Source: Halomonas sp. THAF5a
GTDB lineage: Bacteria; Pseudomonadota; Gammaproteobacteria; Pseudomonadales; Halomonadaceae
Direction: 5' to 3'
Length of the DNA: 64,000 bases
NCBI RefSeq assembly: GCF_009363755.1
Contig: NZ_CP045417.1
Coordinates: 868,001-932,000 of the forward strand
Below are positions 52,086-61,592 of this stretch, piece by piece; positions within the stretch are counted from its first letter, which is position 1; each line of letters begins with the position of its first letter. Position numbers and translations under genes: made by a program. A model generated the notes under the pieces. That model did not search any database and had not been told where the DNA came from. It saw nothing but the letters and a program-made list of their open reading frames with translations.

Positions 52086-53099
52086 ATGCGAATCCAGAAA
52101 CACCTCCTCCCCATGGCAGTATCCGCGGCTACCCTGGTCCTGAGCGGTCAAGCCATGGCCGAGACCTGGAAGATGGCCCTGGGTGACGCCGCGGGCGGCA
52201 CCCAATACGAACTGGGCACGACCTTTGCCGATCTCGTCGAGGAAAAGACCGGGGGCGAGGTCACCATCGATCTGTTCCCCAACGGCCAGCTGGGCAGCGA
52301 ACAGGACACCGTCAACAATGCCAGCATGGGGCTGCTCGACCTCTCGGTGCTGGCCATCAACAACATCACGCCGTTCTCGCCCACCGTGGGCGTGATGACC
52401 CTGCCCTACGTGATCCAGAGCCCCGAGGATGCCAAGACGCTGACTCAGGGCGAGGTCGGCAAGGAACTGACCGAGAACACCATTCGCGACGCCGGCGTGC
52501 GCATCCTGGGCTGGGCCTACTCCGGCTGCCGCCGACTGACCAACTCCGCGCGTCCCGTGGCCTCCCCCGAGGATCTCGACGGCCTGGTGATCCGGGTGCC
52601 GAAGAACGAGATCATGATCGCCGCCTACCAGTCCTGGGGCATCAACCCCAACCCGCTGGCCTGGTCCGAGACCTTCACCGCGCTGCAGCAGGGCGTCGTC
52701 GACGGTCAGGATAATCCCTATATCACCATCGACGCGATGAAGTTCTACGAGGTCCAGGACCACGTCACCGAGAGCTGCTACGTCTTCTCGATGGAGCCGC
52801 TGATCATCAGCGAGGGCAAGTTCCAGAGCCTCAGCCCCGAGATGCAGGAGCTGGTGCTGGAAGCCGGTCAGGAAGCCACCGACCACAGCTACGACTATCT
52901 GCTCGATACCGAAGCCTCCATCAAGGAACGCCTGGTGGAAGAGCACGGCATGGAGATTACCCAGCCTGCCAACGACGAGCAGGAGTGGATCGAGATGGCC
53001 ACCAGCATCTGGCCCGACTTCTACGACAGCATCGGCGGCAAGGAGAAGCTCGACGAAGTGCTCGCCGTCCTGGGTCGCGATCCCGCCCCGCAGCAGTAA
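52086..53099 (+). CDS. dctP: TRAP transporter substrate-binding protein (system 2)
   Basis: A 337-residue DctP with a signal peptide cleaved after QAMA. Visible family marks are LVIRVPKNEIM with the ligand-binding Arg, the Trp-Ser-Glu loop LAWSETFTALQQGVVDGQDNP and the C-terminal helices. GTGGAG precedes the ATG at 52086. It is first in the order dctP-dctQ-dctM-usp. TeaABCD, the ectoine system of Halomonas elongata, has that order, but this protein does not look like TeaA in detail, so another solute (an acid or sulfonate) is as likely. Confidence 0.92.
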   Translation: MRIQKHLLPMAVSAATLVLSGQAMAETWKMALGDAAGGTQYELGTTFADLVEEKTGGEVTIDLFPNGQLGSEQDTVNNASMGLLDLSVLAINNITPFSPTVGVMTLPYVIQSPEDAKTLTQGEVGKELTENTIRDAGVRILGWAYSGCRRLTNSARPVASPEDLDGLVIRVPKNEIMIAAYQSWGINPNPLAWSETFTALQQGVVDGQDNPYITIDAMKFYEVQDHVTESCYVFSMEPLIISEGKFQSLSPEMQELVLEAGQEATDHSYDYLLDTEASIKERLVEEHGMEITQPANDEQEWIEMATSIWPDFYDSIGGKEKLDEVLAVLGRDPAPQQ

Positions 53100-53193
53100 C
53101 CACGACCACCTCGGCATGCAGTGTCACCCCGCACCGGCCCCGGCCGGTGTGGGGAGCTGCCCATCGGGAGTCTGATCGCAAGGGGCCACTCTC

Positions 53194-53757
53194 ATGAAAT
53201 CGCTTCTCTTCAAGATCATCGACAACCTGGAGAGCGTCCTCTGTCAGCTGCTCCTGGTGTCCTTCGTCTTACTGCTGTTCGCCCAGATCGTGCTCAGGAA
53301 CCTCTTCAGCTATTCGCTGCCCTGGGGCGATGAGCTGGCGACCTACGCCTTCGTCTGGTTCGCCTACCTGGGGGCGGTATACGCCACCAAGATGTCGGCG
53401 CACAACCGCGTCACCTTCCAGTTCAAGTTCTTTCCGCGCTGGGTCGAGACGTTCTGCAGCGTGCTCACCGACCTGATCTGGATCGGCTTCAACGCCGTCT
53501 TCATCTACCTGAGCTACGACTTCGTCTTCAACAAGATGAACCTCTTCTGGAAGTCCCAGACCCTGGGCATTCCGATGAAATACTTCTACCTGATCCTGCC
53601 CATCGCCTTCGTCGCCATGACGCTGCGAATCCTGCAGAACAACTACCTGAAGTTCGTCAAGAAGGTGGACCTCGTGGACCCCGAGTCCCGGGAGGTCGAG
53701 AAACTCAAGCACAACGACGACGCGGCGGGTGACGGCCCGACGCCGCGGGAGCACTGA
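53194..53757 (+). CDS. dctQ: TRAP transporter small permease (system 2)
   Basis: A 187-residue DctQ with four membrane segments, the family's RNLFSYSLPWGDELATY loop and FVWFAYLGAVYATKMSAHNRV. The C-terminal 35 residues are charged and cytoplasmic. It lies two bases before dctM, so the two are co-translated. Confidence 0.92.
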   Translation: MKSLLFKIIDNLESVLCQLLLVSFVLLLFAQIVLRNLFSYSLPWGDELATYAFVWFAYLGAVYATKMSAHNRVTFQFKFFPRWVETFCSVLTDLIWIGFNAVFIYLSYDFVFNKMNLFWKSQTLGIPMKYFYLILPIAFVAMTLRILQNNYLKFVKKVDLVDPESREVEKLKHNDDAAGDGPTPREH

Positions 53758-53759
53758 GT

Positions 53760-55100
53760 ATGGATGCCTCGATTATCTACATACTGTTCGGCACCTTCTT
53801 CCTGCTGCTGATCCTCGGCGCACCCATCACGGTGTCGCTGGGTGTCGCGGCCCTGACGACCTTCCTCAGCCTGGGCGAGAACCCCATGGCGTTCGTGCAG
53901 ATCGCCTTCACCTCGGTGGGTTCCTTCCCGCTCATGGCCCTGCCGGCGTTCATCCTGGCCGGGGCGCTGATGGAGGCCTCCGGCATCTCCAAGCGCCTGG
54001 TCGACATCGCCGAGGCCTTCGCCGGGCCGGTGACCGGCGGCCTCGCCGCGGCGACGGTGTTTGCCTGCATGTTCTTCGGCGCGATCTCCGGCTCCGGGCC
54101 GGCGACCACGGCGGCGGTGGGCATGCTGATGATTCCGGCCATGGCCAATCGCGGCTACGACCGCGGCTACGGTTCGGCCATCACCGCCTCCTCGGGCGGG
54201 CTCGGGGTGGTGATCCCGCCCTCGATCCCGATGGTGATCTTCGGCATCTCCGGCATGGGCCTGCAGCCGCCGCCCGAGGCCGTCGCCGAGCATGGCGCCT
54301 TCCAGACGCTGTCGATTCCCAAGCTGTTCATCGCCGGCATCCTTCCGGGGGTGGTCATCGCCGGTTGCCTGCTGACCATCAACTACTCCATCTCGAAGAA
54401 GCGCGGCTATCGCGGACTGACCGATCACTGGTCCTGGCCGCAGATCCGCGGCACCCTGCGCAAGGGCATCTGGTCGATGCTGGCGCCGATCATCATCCTC
54501 GGCGGCATCTACAGCGGGCTCTTCACCCCCACCGAGTCGGCTATCGTCGCGATCTTCTACACCCTGATCGTGGGGGTCTTCCTGCACCGGGAGCTGGCCT
54601 GGAAACCGGCCCTGCGCACGCTGCAGACCACCACCTGGATCACCGGGAGGGTGCTGCTGATCCTCTTCACCGCCACGGTGTTCGGTCGGCTGCTGGTCGA
54701 GCAGCGGGTCCCCGCCATCATCGCCGAGGCGATGCTCGGGTTCACCGACAGCATCTACCTGATCTGGGCGATGGTCATCTTCTTCCTGCTGTTCGTGGGA
54801 ATGTTCATGGAGACCCTGGCGGCGATCATGATCCTCACCCCGGTGCTGCTGCCGATCATGTACATGCTGGGCATGGATCCGGTGCACGTGGGCATCGTGG
54901 TGGTCTGCGCCCTGGCCATCGGCTTCCAGACGCCGCCCCTCGGGGAGAACCTCTTCGTCGCCTCGGGCATCGGCGGCGCCTCGATCGAGGAGATCTCGCT
55001 GAAGGCACTGCCCTTCGCCGCCGGCTCCATCGTGGCGCTGTTCATCATCGCCTACTTCCCGCAGATATCGCTCTGGCTGCCCCGCGTGATGGGCTACTAG
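53760..55100 (+). CDS. dctM: TRAP transporter large permease (system 2)
   Basis: A 446-residue DctM with 12-13 membrane segments. TRAP marks are MFFGAISGSGPATTAAVG, SSGGLGVVIPPSIPMVIFG and GFQTPPLGENLFVASGI. It is preceded by dctQ and followed after 60 bases by a UspA gene. Confidence 0.94.
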   Translation: MDASIIYILFGTFFLLLILGAPITVSLGVAALTTFLSLGENPMAFVQIAFTSVGSFPLMALPAFILAGALMEASGISKRLVDIAEAFAGPVTGGLAAATVFACMFFGAISGSGPATTAAVGMLMIPAMANRGYDRGYGSAITASSGGLGVVIPPSIPMVIFGISGMGLQPPPEAVAEHGAFQTLSIPKLFIAGILPGVVIAGCLLTINYSISKKRGYRGLTDHWSWPQIRGTLRKGIWSMLAPIIILGGIYSGLFTPTESAIVAIFYTLIVGVFLHRELAWKPALRTLQTTTWITGRVLLILFTATVFGRLLVEQRVPAIIAEAMLGFTDSIYLIWAMVIFFLLFVGMFMETLAAIMILTPVLLPIMYMLGMDPVHVGIVVVCALAIGFQTPPLGENLFVASGIGGASIEEISLKALPFAAGSIVALFIIAYFPQISLWLPRVMGY

Positions 55101-55160
55101 TCGCGGTCGATCGCTGATATCGGCGCGGCGGCCTGGCCGCCGCGCCCAGGAGGACTCAAC

Positions 55161-55649
55161 ATGACGCATGGCATCCGTCGCATCCTCTGCTGTGTGGGGC
55201 TGCGCAACGACTGCGATCCGGTGCTGGGCCGGGCGGTGGACCTCGCCCTGGCCACCGGCGCCGAGCTCTATGTGCTGCACGCGGTCAAGTCACTCTCCGA
55301 CGATGTGCTCAACACCCTCAAGATCAACATCCAGGATCGCCAGGCCCTCGAGACCCTGATGACGCAGCGCCTCGACGAGGCGCATCGGGAACTCGACCGG
55401 CGCCTCGACGCCTTCTGGGCCCGCCATCCCGAGCGTCGCGCCGCCCTCGGCGAGCGCGAGGTGACGCGCAGCGTGCTCGAGGGCTATCCCGCCTCGGTGA
55501 TCAGCCACTACGCCACGCGCATCGGCAGCGACATGATCGTCATGGCGGCCAACAAGCGCAGCTTTCCCGCCTCCTACTCCGGCAAGGTCACCAAGGGGGT
55601 GATCAAGCGCGCCAAGGTGCCTGTCGTCGTCGTGCCACCGGGCAACTGA
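55161..55649 (+). CDS. Universal stress protein, TRAP-linked (TeaD-like)
   Basis: A 162-residue UspA-family protein with the nucleotide-binding signature near the C terminus (GSDMIVMAANKRSFPASYSGKV, a variant of the G-2X-G-9X-GS pattern). In Halomonas elongata the equivalent TeaD binds ATP and restrains the TeaABC transporter. The same position after dctM suggests control of TRAP system 2. AGGAGG lies before the ATG and a strong terminator follows. Confidence 0.88.
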   Translation: MTHGIRRILCCVGLRNDCDPVLGRAVDLALATGAELYVLHAVKSLSDDVLNTLKINIQDRQALETLMTQRLDEAHRELDRRLDAFWARHPERRAALGEREVTRSVLEGYPASVISHYATRIGSDMIVMAANKRSFPASYSGKVTKGVIKRAKVPVVVVPPGN

Positions 55650-55725
55650 CGCGACGCTGCCGCCGATGTCGCGTCGCAGGATCACCGCGATGGCTCGCCT
55701 GGCACAACGGCTCGCCGCATGACAA

Positions 55726-55762
55726 AAGGCGCCGCTCCTGAACGGGAGCGGCGCCTTCTTTG
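55726..55762 (+). terminator. Terminator after the usp gene
   Basis: Thirteen-base-pair stem AAGGCGCCGCTCC/GGAGCGGCGCCTT with a six-base loop, then CTTTG, closing the TRAP system 2 operon. Confidence 0.8.
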
Positions 55763-56114
55763 TCACGTGACACCGCCTGGCCGCGAGGCGAAGGTCTTTC
55801 GTTGGAAAGGATTTCCATTCGTCAATCATCCCTTGGTCCATGTGGCCCAGTGTCAGGAGACAACTGGTCCTATTCAGCCCTCGGGCGTCGCTCTACTGTT
55901 ACGTGCTGGAATTCTTATGGAGGGGGAGGCGCCAGGCAGAGTACCTTATGGCGGGTATTTTCCGCGCGCCTTCGCTTCGCCGACCCGCTGTGCCATCCGC
56001 GCAGTCGGGTCGGGTGAGACAAGAACAAGCGTGATCAAGAGATTTCGACGAGATGCCTGACAAGACAGCCATCGCTGCGACAACACGGCATCTCAAGGAC
56101 GTTGGAGAGACGAC
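55763..56114. other. Intergenic region upstream of the APC permease
   Basis: About 350 bases between the usp terminator and the permease start. No gene is supported. It holds an IclR-consensus palindrome near its left end (55803-55817) and a GTGAGACAA sequence near 56011 that resembles the repeats upstream of the GMC gene. A promoter was not assigned with confidence. Confidence 0.5.
55803..55817. promoter_or_regulatory. IclR-type box
   Basis: The 15-base palindrome TGGAAA-GGA-TTTCCA closely matches the E. coli IclR box consensus TGGAAAT-N-ATTTCCA. It lies about 300 bases before the permease gene and 1.8 kb from the IclR gene at 57656-58414, a candidate for its binding. Confidence 0.45.
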
Positions 56115-57557
56115 ATGGAACCATCCAATACACTCAAGAAATGCCTGAAGCCGCACTGGGTATGGGCCATCGCCTTCGGCTCCGCCATCGGCTGGGGAAG
56201 CTTTGTCTTGCCGGCGGACTGGATCGCCATGGCGGGCCCGATGGGCGCCATCATCGGTCTGGCCATCGGTGCGCTGCTGATGATCGTGATCGGCGTCAGC
56301 TATGGGTTTCTGATCAAGATCTTTCCGGTGGCCGGGGGAGGGTTTTCCTACGCCTACCTGGGGTTCGGGCGGCGGCATGCCTTCTTCTGCGGCTGGTTCC
56401 TGACCCTGGGCTACATCTCCATCGTGGCATTGAACGCCTCGGCGCTGGCGCTACTGGCGAAGTTCCTGGTGCCGGAGATCGCGACCTTCGGTGAGATGTA
56501 TACCATTGCCGGCTGGGAGGTGTATTTCGGCGAAGTGGCCATCGCCAGCCTGGCGCTGATTCTCTTCGCCTGGATCAATGTCCGCGGCGGCAGCCTCTCC
56601 GGCAAGAGTCAGTTCGTCTTCTGCATGCTGCTGGTCACCGGCGCACTGCTGGTGGCGACCGGGTTGCTGGTGTCGCCGTCCACCTCCTTCGATAATGTGG
56701 TGCCCCTGTTCCAGCCGGACAAGGCGACCTGGTCGGCGATCTTCTCCATCGTGGCGATCGCCCCCTGGGCCTATGTGGGCTTCGACAGCGTGCCCCAGGC
56801 GGCGGAAGAGTTCGACTTCTCGCCGGCCAAGGCCTTCACCCTGATCGTCCTGGCCCTGGTCATGGCGGCCGTGCACTACTCGATCCTGATCGTCGCCACC
56901 TCGATCGCCATGCCCTGGACCGAGCTCGTGGCCGGCTCGCCGGTGTGGGGCACCGGCGAGGTGGTTCAGGGGGTGCTCGGTAACCTCGGGCTGGCGGTGC
57001 TGGCGGTGGCCTTGCTGATGGGCATCGCGACCGGACTCAACGGCTTCTACATCTCCACCAGCCGGCTGCTGTTCGCCCAGGGGCGCGCGACCTTCCTGCC
57101 CGAGGTCTTCGCCCGCCTGCATCCCGTTTACGGCACGCCGTCCGCCGGCATCCTGTTCACCTGTGGGGTCTGCCTGCTGGCGCCCTGGTTCGGTCGCGAG
57201 GTGCTGCTGTGGATCGTCGACATGGCCGCGACCGGGGTGGCCATCGCCTACTTCTATTGCTGTGCCGTGGCCTACAAGTGCTTCAAGTGGTCGCCGGCCG
57301 GCAAGGGAGAGGATTACGAGGGCTGTGTCTCGCCCTTCAAGAAGGTGCTGTCGCTGCTGGGAGCGCTGAGCAGCCTGCTGTTCCTGTCCCTGCTGCTGAT
57401 TCCCGGCTCGCCGGGGGCGCTCGGGCTGCCGTCCTGGATCGCCCTGATCGGGTGGGGCGCCCTGGGCATCGTGCTCTACGCCGCTCGCCGCTTCCATATT
57501 CATGGTATCCCCAAGCAGCAGCTCGATCGCTTGATCCTGGCCGCCGGCGAGGGGTAG
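56115..57557 (+). CDS. APC family amino-acid/amine permease
   Basis: Inner-membrane transporter, 480 residues with about 12 membrane segments. The first helix carries the APC substrate loop FGSAIGWGSFVLP; later TAAS-like segments GFDSVPQAAEEFDFSP and NGFYISTSRLLFAQGR are typical of the basic-amino-acid/polyamine or ethanolamine subgroups. GGAGAG precedes the ATG. It is a single gene converging on an IclR regulator. Substrate is unknown. Confidence 0.88.
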   Translation: MEPSNTLKKCLKPHWVWAIAFGSAIGWGSFVLPADWIAMAGPMGAIIGLAIGALLMIVIGVSYGFLIKIFPVAGGGFSYAYLGFGRRHAFFCGWFLTLGYISIVALNASALALLAKFLVPEIATFGEMYTIAGWEVYFGEVAIASLALILFAWINVRGGSLSGKSQFVFCMLLVTGALLVATGLLVSPSTSFDNVVPLFQPDKATWSAIFSIVAIAPWAYVGFDSVPQAAEEFDFSPAKAFTLIVLALVMAAVHYSILIVATSIAMPWTELVAGSPVWGTGEVVQGVLGNLGLAVLAVALLMGIATGLNGFYISTSRLLFAQGRATFLPEVFARLHPVYGTPSAGILFTCGVCLLAPWFGREVLLWIVDMAATGVAIAYFYCCAVAYKCFKWSPAGKGEDYEGCVSPFKKVLSLLGALSSLLFLSLLLIPGSPGALGLPSWIALIGWGALGIVLYAARRFHIHGIPKQQLDRLILAAGEG

Positions 57558-57655
57558 GACGGCCTGCCTTCCCGCCTCGGCCGTGGAGGCCGGGGCGCCG
57601 GCCCGGGTATGGCACTCGGGCCGGCATGGCCGAGCCGGCTGGCTCGGTCTCCCTT

Positions 57656-58414
57656 CTAGAGACTCTCCTCGAGTTCCGCGGCGATCTGGCGCATCAGCGG
57701 GGCCCACTCCAGCAGCGAGTCGATGGAGTGGCGCAGCCGTGGTGCGTGGACCGCGAGCGTGGCCTGCATGTGGCCCACCTGATCGAAGATCGGCACCGCG
57801 ATCGCGACCATGCCCTGGAGAAACTCCTCGTTGTCGGTGCTGAGGTTATCCCGGGCGATCTGGACGAGCTGCTCCTCCAGGGTCGCGAGCGACGTGATGG
57901 TATAGGGCGTATGCGCTTCCAGCGTCAGGGTCGAGAGCAGCGCACGGCGACGGTGGGGCGGCATCAGGGCCAGAAACAGCTTGCCACTGGCCGTGCAGTG
58001 CAGGGGAAGGCGTGAGCCTGGGGTCAGCTGGATCCGTACCGGCCAGTTGGTCTCCACCCGGTCGTAGTAGAGCAGCTGATGACCATCGAGCAGCGACAGG
58101 TTGCAGGTCTCGCCGACCTCCCGGGCCAGGCGCTCCAGGAGCAGCCGGCGCGGTGCCTTCAGGCTCTCGTTGGCCAGCGTGCCCATGGCCATGCGGTGCA
58201 GGCGCGGTCCGGGCAGCAGGTGTCGGCCGTCGAGTTCCCGGGTGACCAGCTGTTCCTCCTCGAGCTGCTTCAGGAGCCGATGGATGGTGGGCTTGGGGAT
58301 CTCCAATCGCCGGTCGAGGTCCGCGGCACTGATGGCATGATCTGCGGTGGCGATCTCCTCGAGCAGGCTGATCGCTCGCAGGAGGGTGGTGTTGGGAGGG
58401 GATTCTTTGGGCAT
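57656..58414 (-). CDS. IclR family regulator
   Basis: A 252-residue IclR protein with the winged helix ISAADLDRRLEIPKPTIHRLLKQL and the effector domain marked by CNLSLLDGHQLLYYDRVE and HCTASGKLFLALM. It is clearly homologous to the IclR at 22741 but distinct. AAGGAG lies six bases before the ATG at 58414. It is the same strand as TRAP system 3 and 87 bases after dctM, so it may end that operon and control it together with the GMC gene. Confidence 0.9.
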   Translation of the reverse strand: MPKESPPNTTLLRAISLLEEIATADHAISAADLDRRLEIPKPTIHRLLKQLEEEQLVTRELDGRHLLPGPRLHRMAMGTLANESLKAPRRLLLERLAREVGETCNLSLLDGHQLLYYDRVETNWPVRIQLTPGSRLPLHCTASGKLFLALMPPHRRRALLSTLTLEAHTPYTITSLATLEEQLVQIARDNLSTDNEEFLQGMVAIAVPIFDQVGHMQATLAVHAPRLRHSIDSLLEWAPLMRQIAAELEESL

Positions 58415-58501
58415 GATCACTCCTTGCGGCGAGCATTCTGGCGATGGCCGTCCCGATAATAACGCAGCAGGTCCGTGAGGACCTGCTGCGTGTCGGTGAG
58501 G

Positions 58502-59779
58502 TCACAGGTTGACCAGGAACATCGACAGTGGGGGCCACAGGGAGATGGCCAGCCAGCAGGTGATCAGCGCGATGAAGTACGGGATCACGAACTTCACCAG
58601 CCGGAGATAGGGAATCCCGGTGATGCTGCTGGCGACGTAGAGGTTGAGGCCGAACGGCGGGGTCACGAAGCCGATGGCCGCCCCGACCAGGAAGATCACC
58701 GAGAAGTGGATCGGATCCACGCCCGCGTTCTGGGCAATCGGTGCCAGGATCGGTGCCAGGATGATGGTCACGGGCAGGCTTTCCAGGATCATCCCGGCCA
58801 GCAGGATCATGATCATGCAGGCGCCGAGGATGACATAGTAGTTGCCGAGCCCGTTCAGGAAGCCTTCCAGGATCTGGCCGGCTCCCAGCACCGACAGCAG
58901 CTGCTGCATCACCACCGAGATCGCGATGAGCGGGGCCAGCATGCCGGCGATCTGTCCCGAGCGCAGCATGATCGAGGGCAGCCGCACGATGCTGATCTCC
59001 CGGGTGATGATCAGGCCCGCGATCAGGGTGAAGCCGACGGTGATGGCGGCGGCCTCGGTCGGCGAGAACTTCCCGGAATAGATGCCGTAGAGCACCACGC
59101 CGATGGTCGCGAAGCCCAGGTAGGCCTTGCGTGCGAAGCCGGCGCTTTCCTTGATCTTGAAGGGAATCAGGGTGCCCCAGCCGTGGCGACGGGCCACCAG
59201 GTGGCAAGCCACCATCATCCCCAGCACCATCATCGCCCCGGGGATCATGCCGGCAATGAACAGGTCGCTGATCGACAGGTTCATCATGAAGCCGTAGACG
59301 ATGAAGATGATGCTGGGCGGGATGATGATCCCGACGGTACCGCCGGAGGCCGCGGTGGCCGCCGAGAAGCGATCATCGTAGCCGTTCTTCTTCATCTCGG
59401 GCTGCATGATCGAGCCGATGGTCGCCGTGGTCCCCGCATTGGAGCCCGAAATGGCCGCGAACAGGCCACAGGCCCCCAGCGTCGCCATGCCCATGCCGCC
59501 CCGCAACCAGCCGAGCACCGAGTAGGCGAAGTCGGAGAGTCGCTTGGCGATCCCCGCCGCATTGATCAGGTCACCCGTCAGGATGAACAGCGGCAGGGCC
59601 AGCAGGCCGAAGAAGCTCAGTCCCTGGAAGAGGGTGACGCCGATATTGGCCAGGGTGAAGTCGATGACCAGGCTGGTGCCCACGACCCACAGGCCGATGA
59701 CCAGGAAGATCGGCACGCCCAGCAGGAAGAAGAGGGTAACGCCTGTCGTGATCAGGCCGATAAGAAGACCGTCTGTCAT
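58502..59779 (-). CDS. dctM: TRAP transporter large permease (system 3)
   Basis: A 425-residue DctM with 12 membrane segments, with LFAAISGSNAGTTATIGSIM, SGGTVGIIIPPSIIFIVYG and GFVTPPFGLNLYVASSI. The start has AGGAGG seven bases upstream. It follows dctQ after 11 bases. It is a paralogue of the DctM of systems 1 and 2. Confidence 0.94.
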   Translation of the reverse strand: MTDGLLIGLITTGVTLFFLLGVPIFLVIGLWVVGTSLVIDFTLANIGVTLFQGLSFFGLLALPLFILTGDLINAAGIAKRLSDFAYSVLGWLRGGMGMATLGACGLFAAISGSNAGTTATIGSIMQPEMKKNGYDDRFSAATAASGGTVGIIIPPSIIFIVYGFMMNLSISDLFIAGMIPGAMMVLGMMVACHLVARRHGWGTLIPFKIKESAGFARKAYLGFATIGVVLYGIYSGKFSPTEAAAITVGFTLIAGLIITREISIVRLPSIMLRSGQIAGMLAPLIAISVVMQQLLSVLGAGQILEGFLNGLGNYYVILGACMIMILLAGMILESLPVTIILAPILAPIAQNAGVDPIHFSVIFLVGAAIGFVTPPFGLNLYVASSITGIPYLRLVKFVIPYFIALITCWLAISLWPPLSMFLVNL

Positions 59780-59790
59780 GATATGTCCTC

Positions 59791-60351
59791 CTAATCCATT
59801 ATCGAGGGTTGGAGGTTGAAAGGCTCACGCAGGCGGTAGCGTTGCCAGTCAGCGTAGAGATTCTGCAGCACGCGATAGATGATCAGCACCCAAGCGGTCG
59901 GCGTGGCCAGGTAGAACCACCACTGCATGACGTTGTCGGTGCCCGGCACGATCGCGAAGTTGTTGTAGGCCAGCTGGACCTGATCGATGGTGAAATGGAT
60001 CACCATGGCCCCGAAGCCGATCCACAGCACGGCATCCAGGATGAGGCACAGGAACTGGCCGGTATAGGGCAGCCGCATGCGAATCTCGTTGAGCGACAGG
60101 TGCGTGCGATTCTTCACGTTGAGCGACGCGCCGAACCAGGTCAGCCAGAGGAACAGCAGCACGGGGATGCTGGTGCTCCAGGGCGCCTGGAGGCTGAAGA
60201 AGAAACGGCGAATGACCTCCACGAAGATGATGCCGGACATCCCGGCGTAGGAGAGCAGGATGATGCACTTCTCGATGTTCTCATCCAGCCAGCGGAGGGG
60301 AACCAGCCACCGAGTGGCTGGTTGCGCATGTTGATAGTTGTGGTTTGCCAT
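59791..60351 (-). CDS. dctQ: TRAP transporter small permease (system 3)
   Basis: A 186-residue DctQ with four membrane segments and the loop WLTWFGASLNVKNRTHLSLNEI. Two adjacent ATG codons (60354, 60351) follow GGAGG; the second has the better six-base spacing and is used here. It lies 14 bases after the dctP stop. Confidence 0.9.
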   Translation of the reverse strand: MANHNYQHAQPATRWLVPLRWLDENIEKCIILLSYAGMSGIIFVEVIRRFFFSLQAPWSTSIPVLLFLWLTWFGASLNVKNRTHLSLNEIRMRLPYTGQFLCLILDAVLWIGFGAMVIHFTIDQVQLAYNNFAIVPGTDNVMQWWFYLATPTAWVLIIYRVLQNLYADWQRYRLREPFNLQPSIMD

Positions 60352-60365
60352 CATGAGCCTCCGAT

Positions 60366-61592
60366 TCAGCCTTTCCACCAGCGCTGAGGCTTCACATTGA
60401 CGGCCGCCATGTCACGGGGGATCTCGCGGGCAATGCCGTGAATTTCCTTGTAGATGTCCACGCCGCCGGCCCAGCCGTTCAGGCGCTCACGCCACTGCTC
60501 CCAGGGCCCCGGATTGAACTCCGGCGAGCACAGCTGCTCGGCCTTGCTGCGCTCCTCGTCCGACAGAGGCGCCACCCGGACGTTGTTCTGGGCGAAGACC
60601 GTGTTCTCGCCGGGGTGCTCGGTGGCCCCGACGATCTGGTAGCGACCGGCCTCGTTCATGCCCTGTGTGAAGATCTGGGCACAGTAGGCCGACTCCATGA
60701 CCTGCTCCTGAAGCTCGCTGCCGAGGCTCTCGAACTTGGAGAGGTTCATGGCGGTGTGCTCGGTGCCGGCAAAGAAGCGCAGGTCGACCGCCTGGGACAC
60801 CACCGGCGCCATGCCCGCGTAGGCCACCGCGCTCATCCAGGTCTCGGCGCCATCCAGAAGCCCCTGGCGCAGCCCGTCCAGCGTCTCCTCCCAGGCCACG
60901 GGCACGGGGTTCAGCCCCAGCTGCTCCATCGCGATCCGCCCGAGCTGGGTGCCGGTCACCCGGTTCTTGGTGCCCTGGAGCTGCTCCAGGCTGGTGATCA
61001 GCGGCTGGTCCTGGTACTTCAGGCCCAGCATGATGCCGCGCAGGTCACAGTGCGTGAACAGGAACTGCAGGTTGTGGCGCTGGCGAAGCGGCTCGCGCAG
61101 CAGGGTTTCGCTACGCTTGTCGTAGAAGAAGTGAAACATCGACGCGACGCTCGGGAACATGTAGGCGAAGTCGAGGATGTTGAGGTAGGGCGCGCCCCCC
61201 GCGGAATTCTGCGTCGAGGCCGAGAAGATATCGACGATGCCCTGTTGGGCCTTGCTGACGCAGTCGAGCTGGTTGCAGACCTCGTTGCTGCCCATGAACT
61301 CGACGCGAATCGCGCCGTTGGTGCGCTCCTCGAGATCGCGGGCAAAGAACAGCTGGCCTGATTTCTGGATGTCCAGGTTGCGCTCGTTGAAGCCCGAGGC
61401 GCCGAAGCGCAGCTGGAATTTCGGTTCGGTCTGGTAGCGACGCTGCTGTTCGCCCTCGGCGGCACGGGCCAGGCTGCTGGCGGTGAGGCCGGCGCCCAGC
61501 CCGGAGGCGGCGATCAGCGTGGAGGTCAGGCCGAAGCGGCCCGAGATATTCAGAAAATCCCGCCGGGATACGTTATGGATCGGTGATTTCAT
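60366..61592 (-). CDS. dctP: TRAP transporter substrate-binding protein with Tat signal (system 3)
   Basis: A 408-residue periplasmic binding protein with a twin-arginine signal (SRRDFLNISG) ahead of a hydrophobic stretch ending SSLARA. The fold marks include NRVTGTQLGRIAMEQLGLNPV, with the Arg of the binding site, and WEETLDGLRQGLLDGAETWM. A Tat signal means export in a folded state and is unusual in TRAP binding proteins. I use the ATG at 61592 with GGGAG upstream. It is divergent from the GMC gene, with which it probably shares regulation. Confidence 0.9.
   Translation of the reverse strand: MKSPIHNVSRRDFLNISGRFGLTSTLIAASGLGAGLTASSLARAAEGEQQRRYQTEPKFQLRFGASGFNERNLDIQKSGQLFFARDLEERTNGAIRVEFMGSNEVCNQLDCVSKAQQGIVDIFSASTQNSAGGAPYLNILDFAYMFPSVASMFHFFYDKRSETLLREPLRQRHNLQFLFTHCDLRGIMLGLKYQDQPLITSLEQLQGTKNRVTGTQLGRIAMEQLGLNPVPVAWEETLDGLRQGLLDGAETWMSAVAYAGMAPVVSQAVDLRFFAGTEHTAMNLSKFESLGSELQEQVMESAYCAQIFTQGMNEAGRYQIVGATEHPGENTVFAQNNVRVAPLSDEERSKAEQLCSPEFNPGPWEQWRERLNGWAGGVDIYKEIHGIAREIPRDMAAVNVKPQRWWKG

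Noticed and set aside
52086..55649. Naming TRAP system 2 as teaABCD
   Set aside because: Only gene order agrees. The binding protein sequence does not match TeaA as recalled, so the specific name would overstate the evidence.
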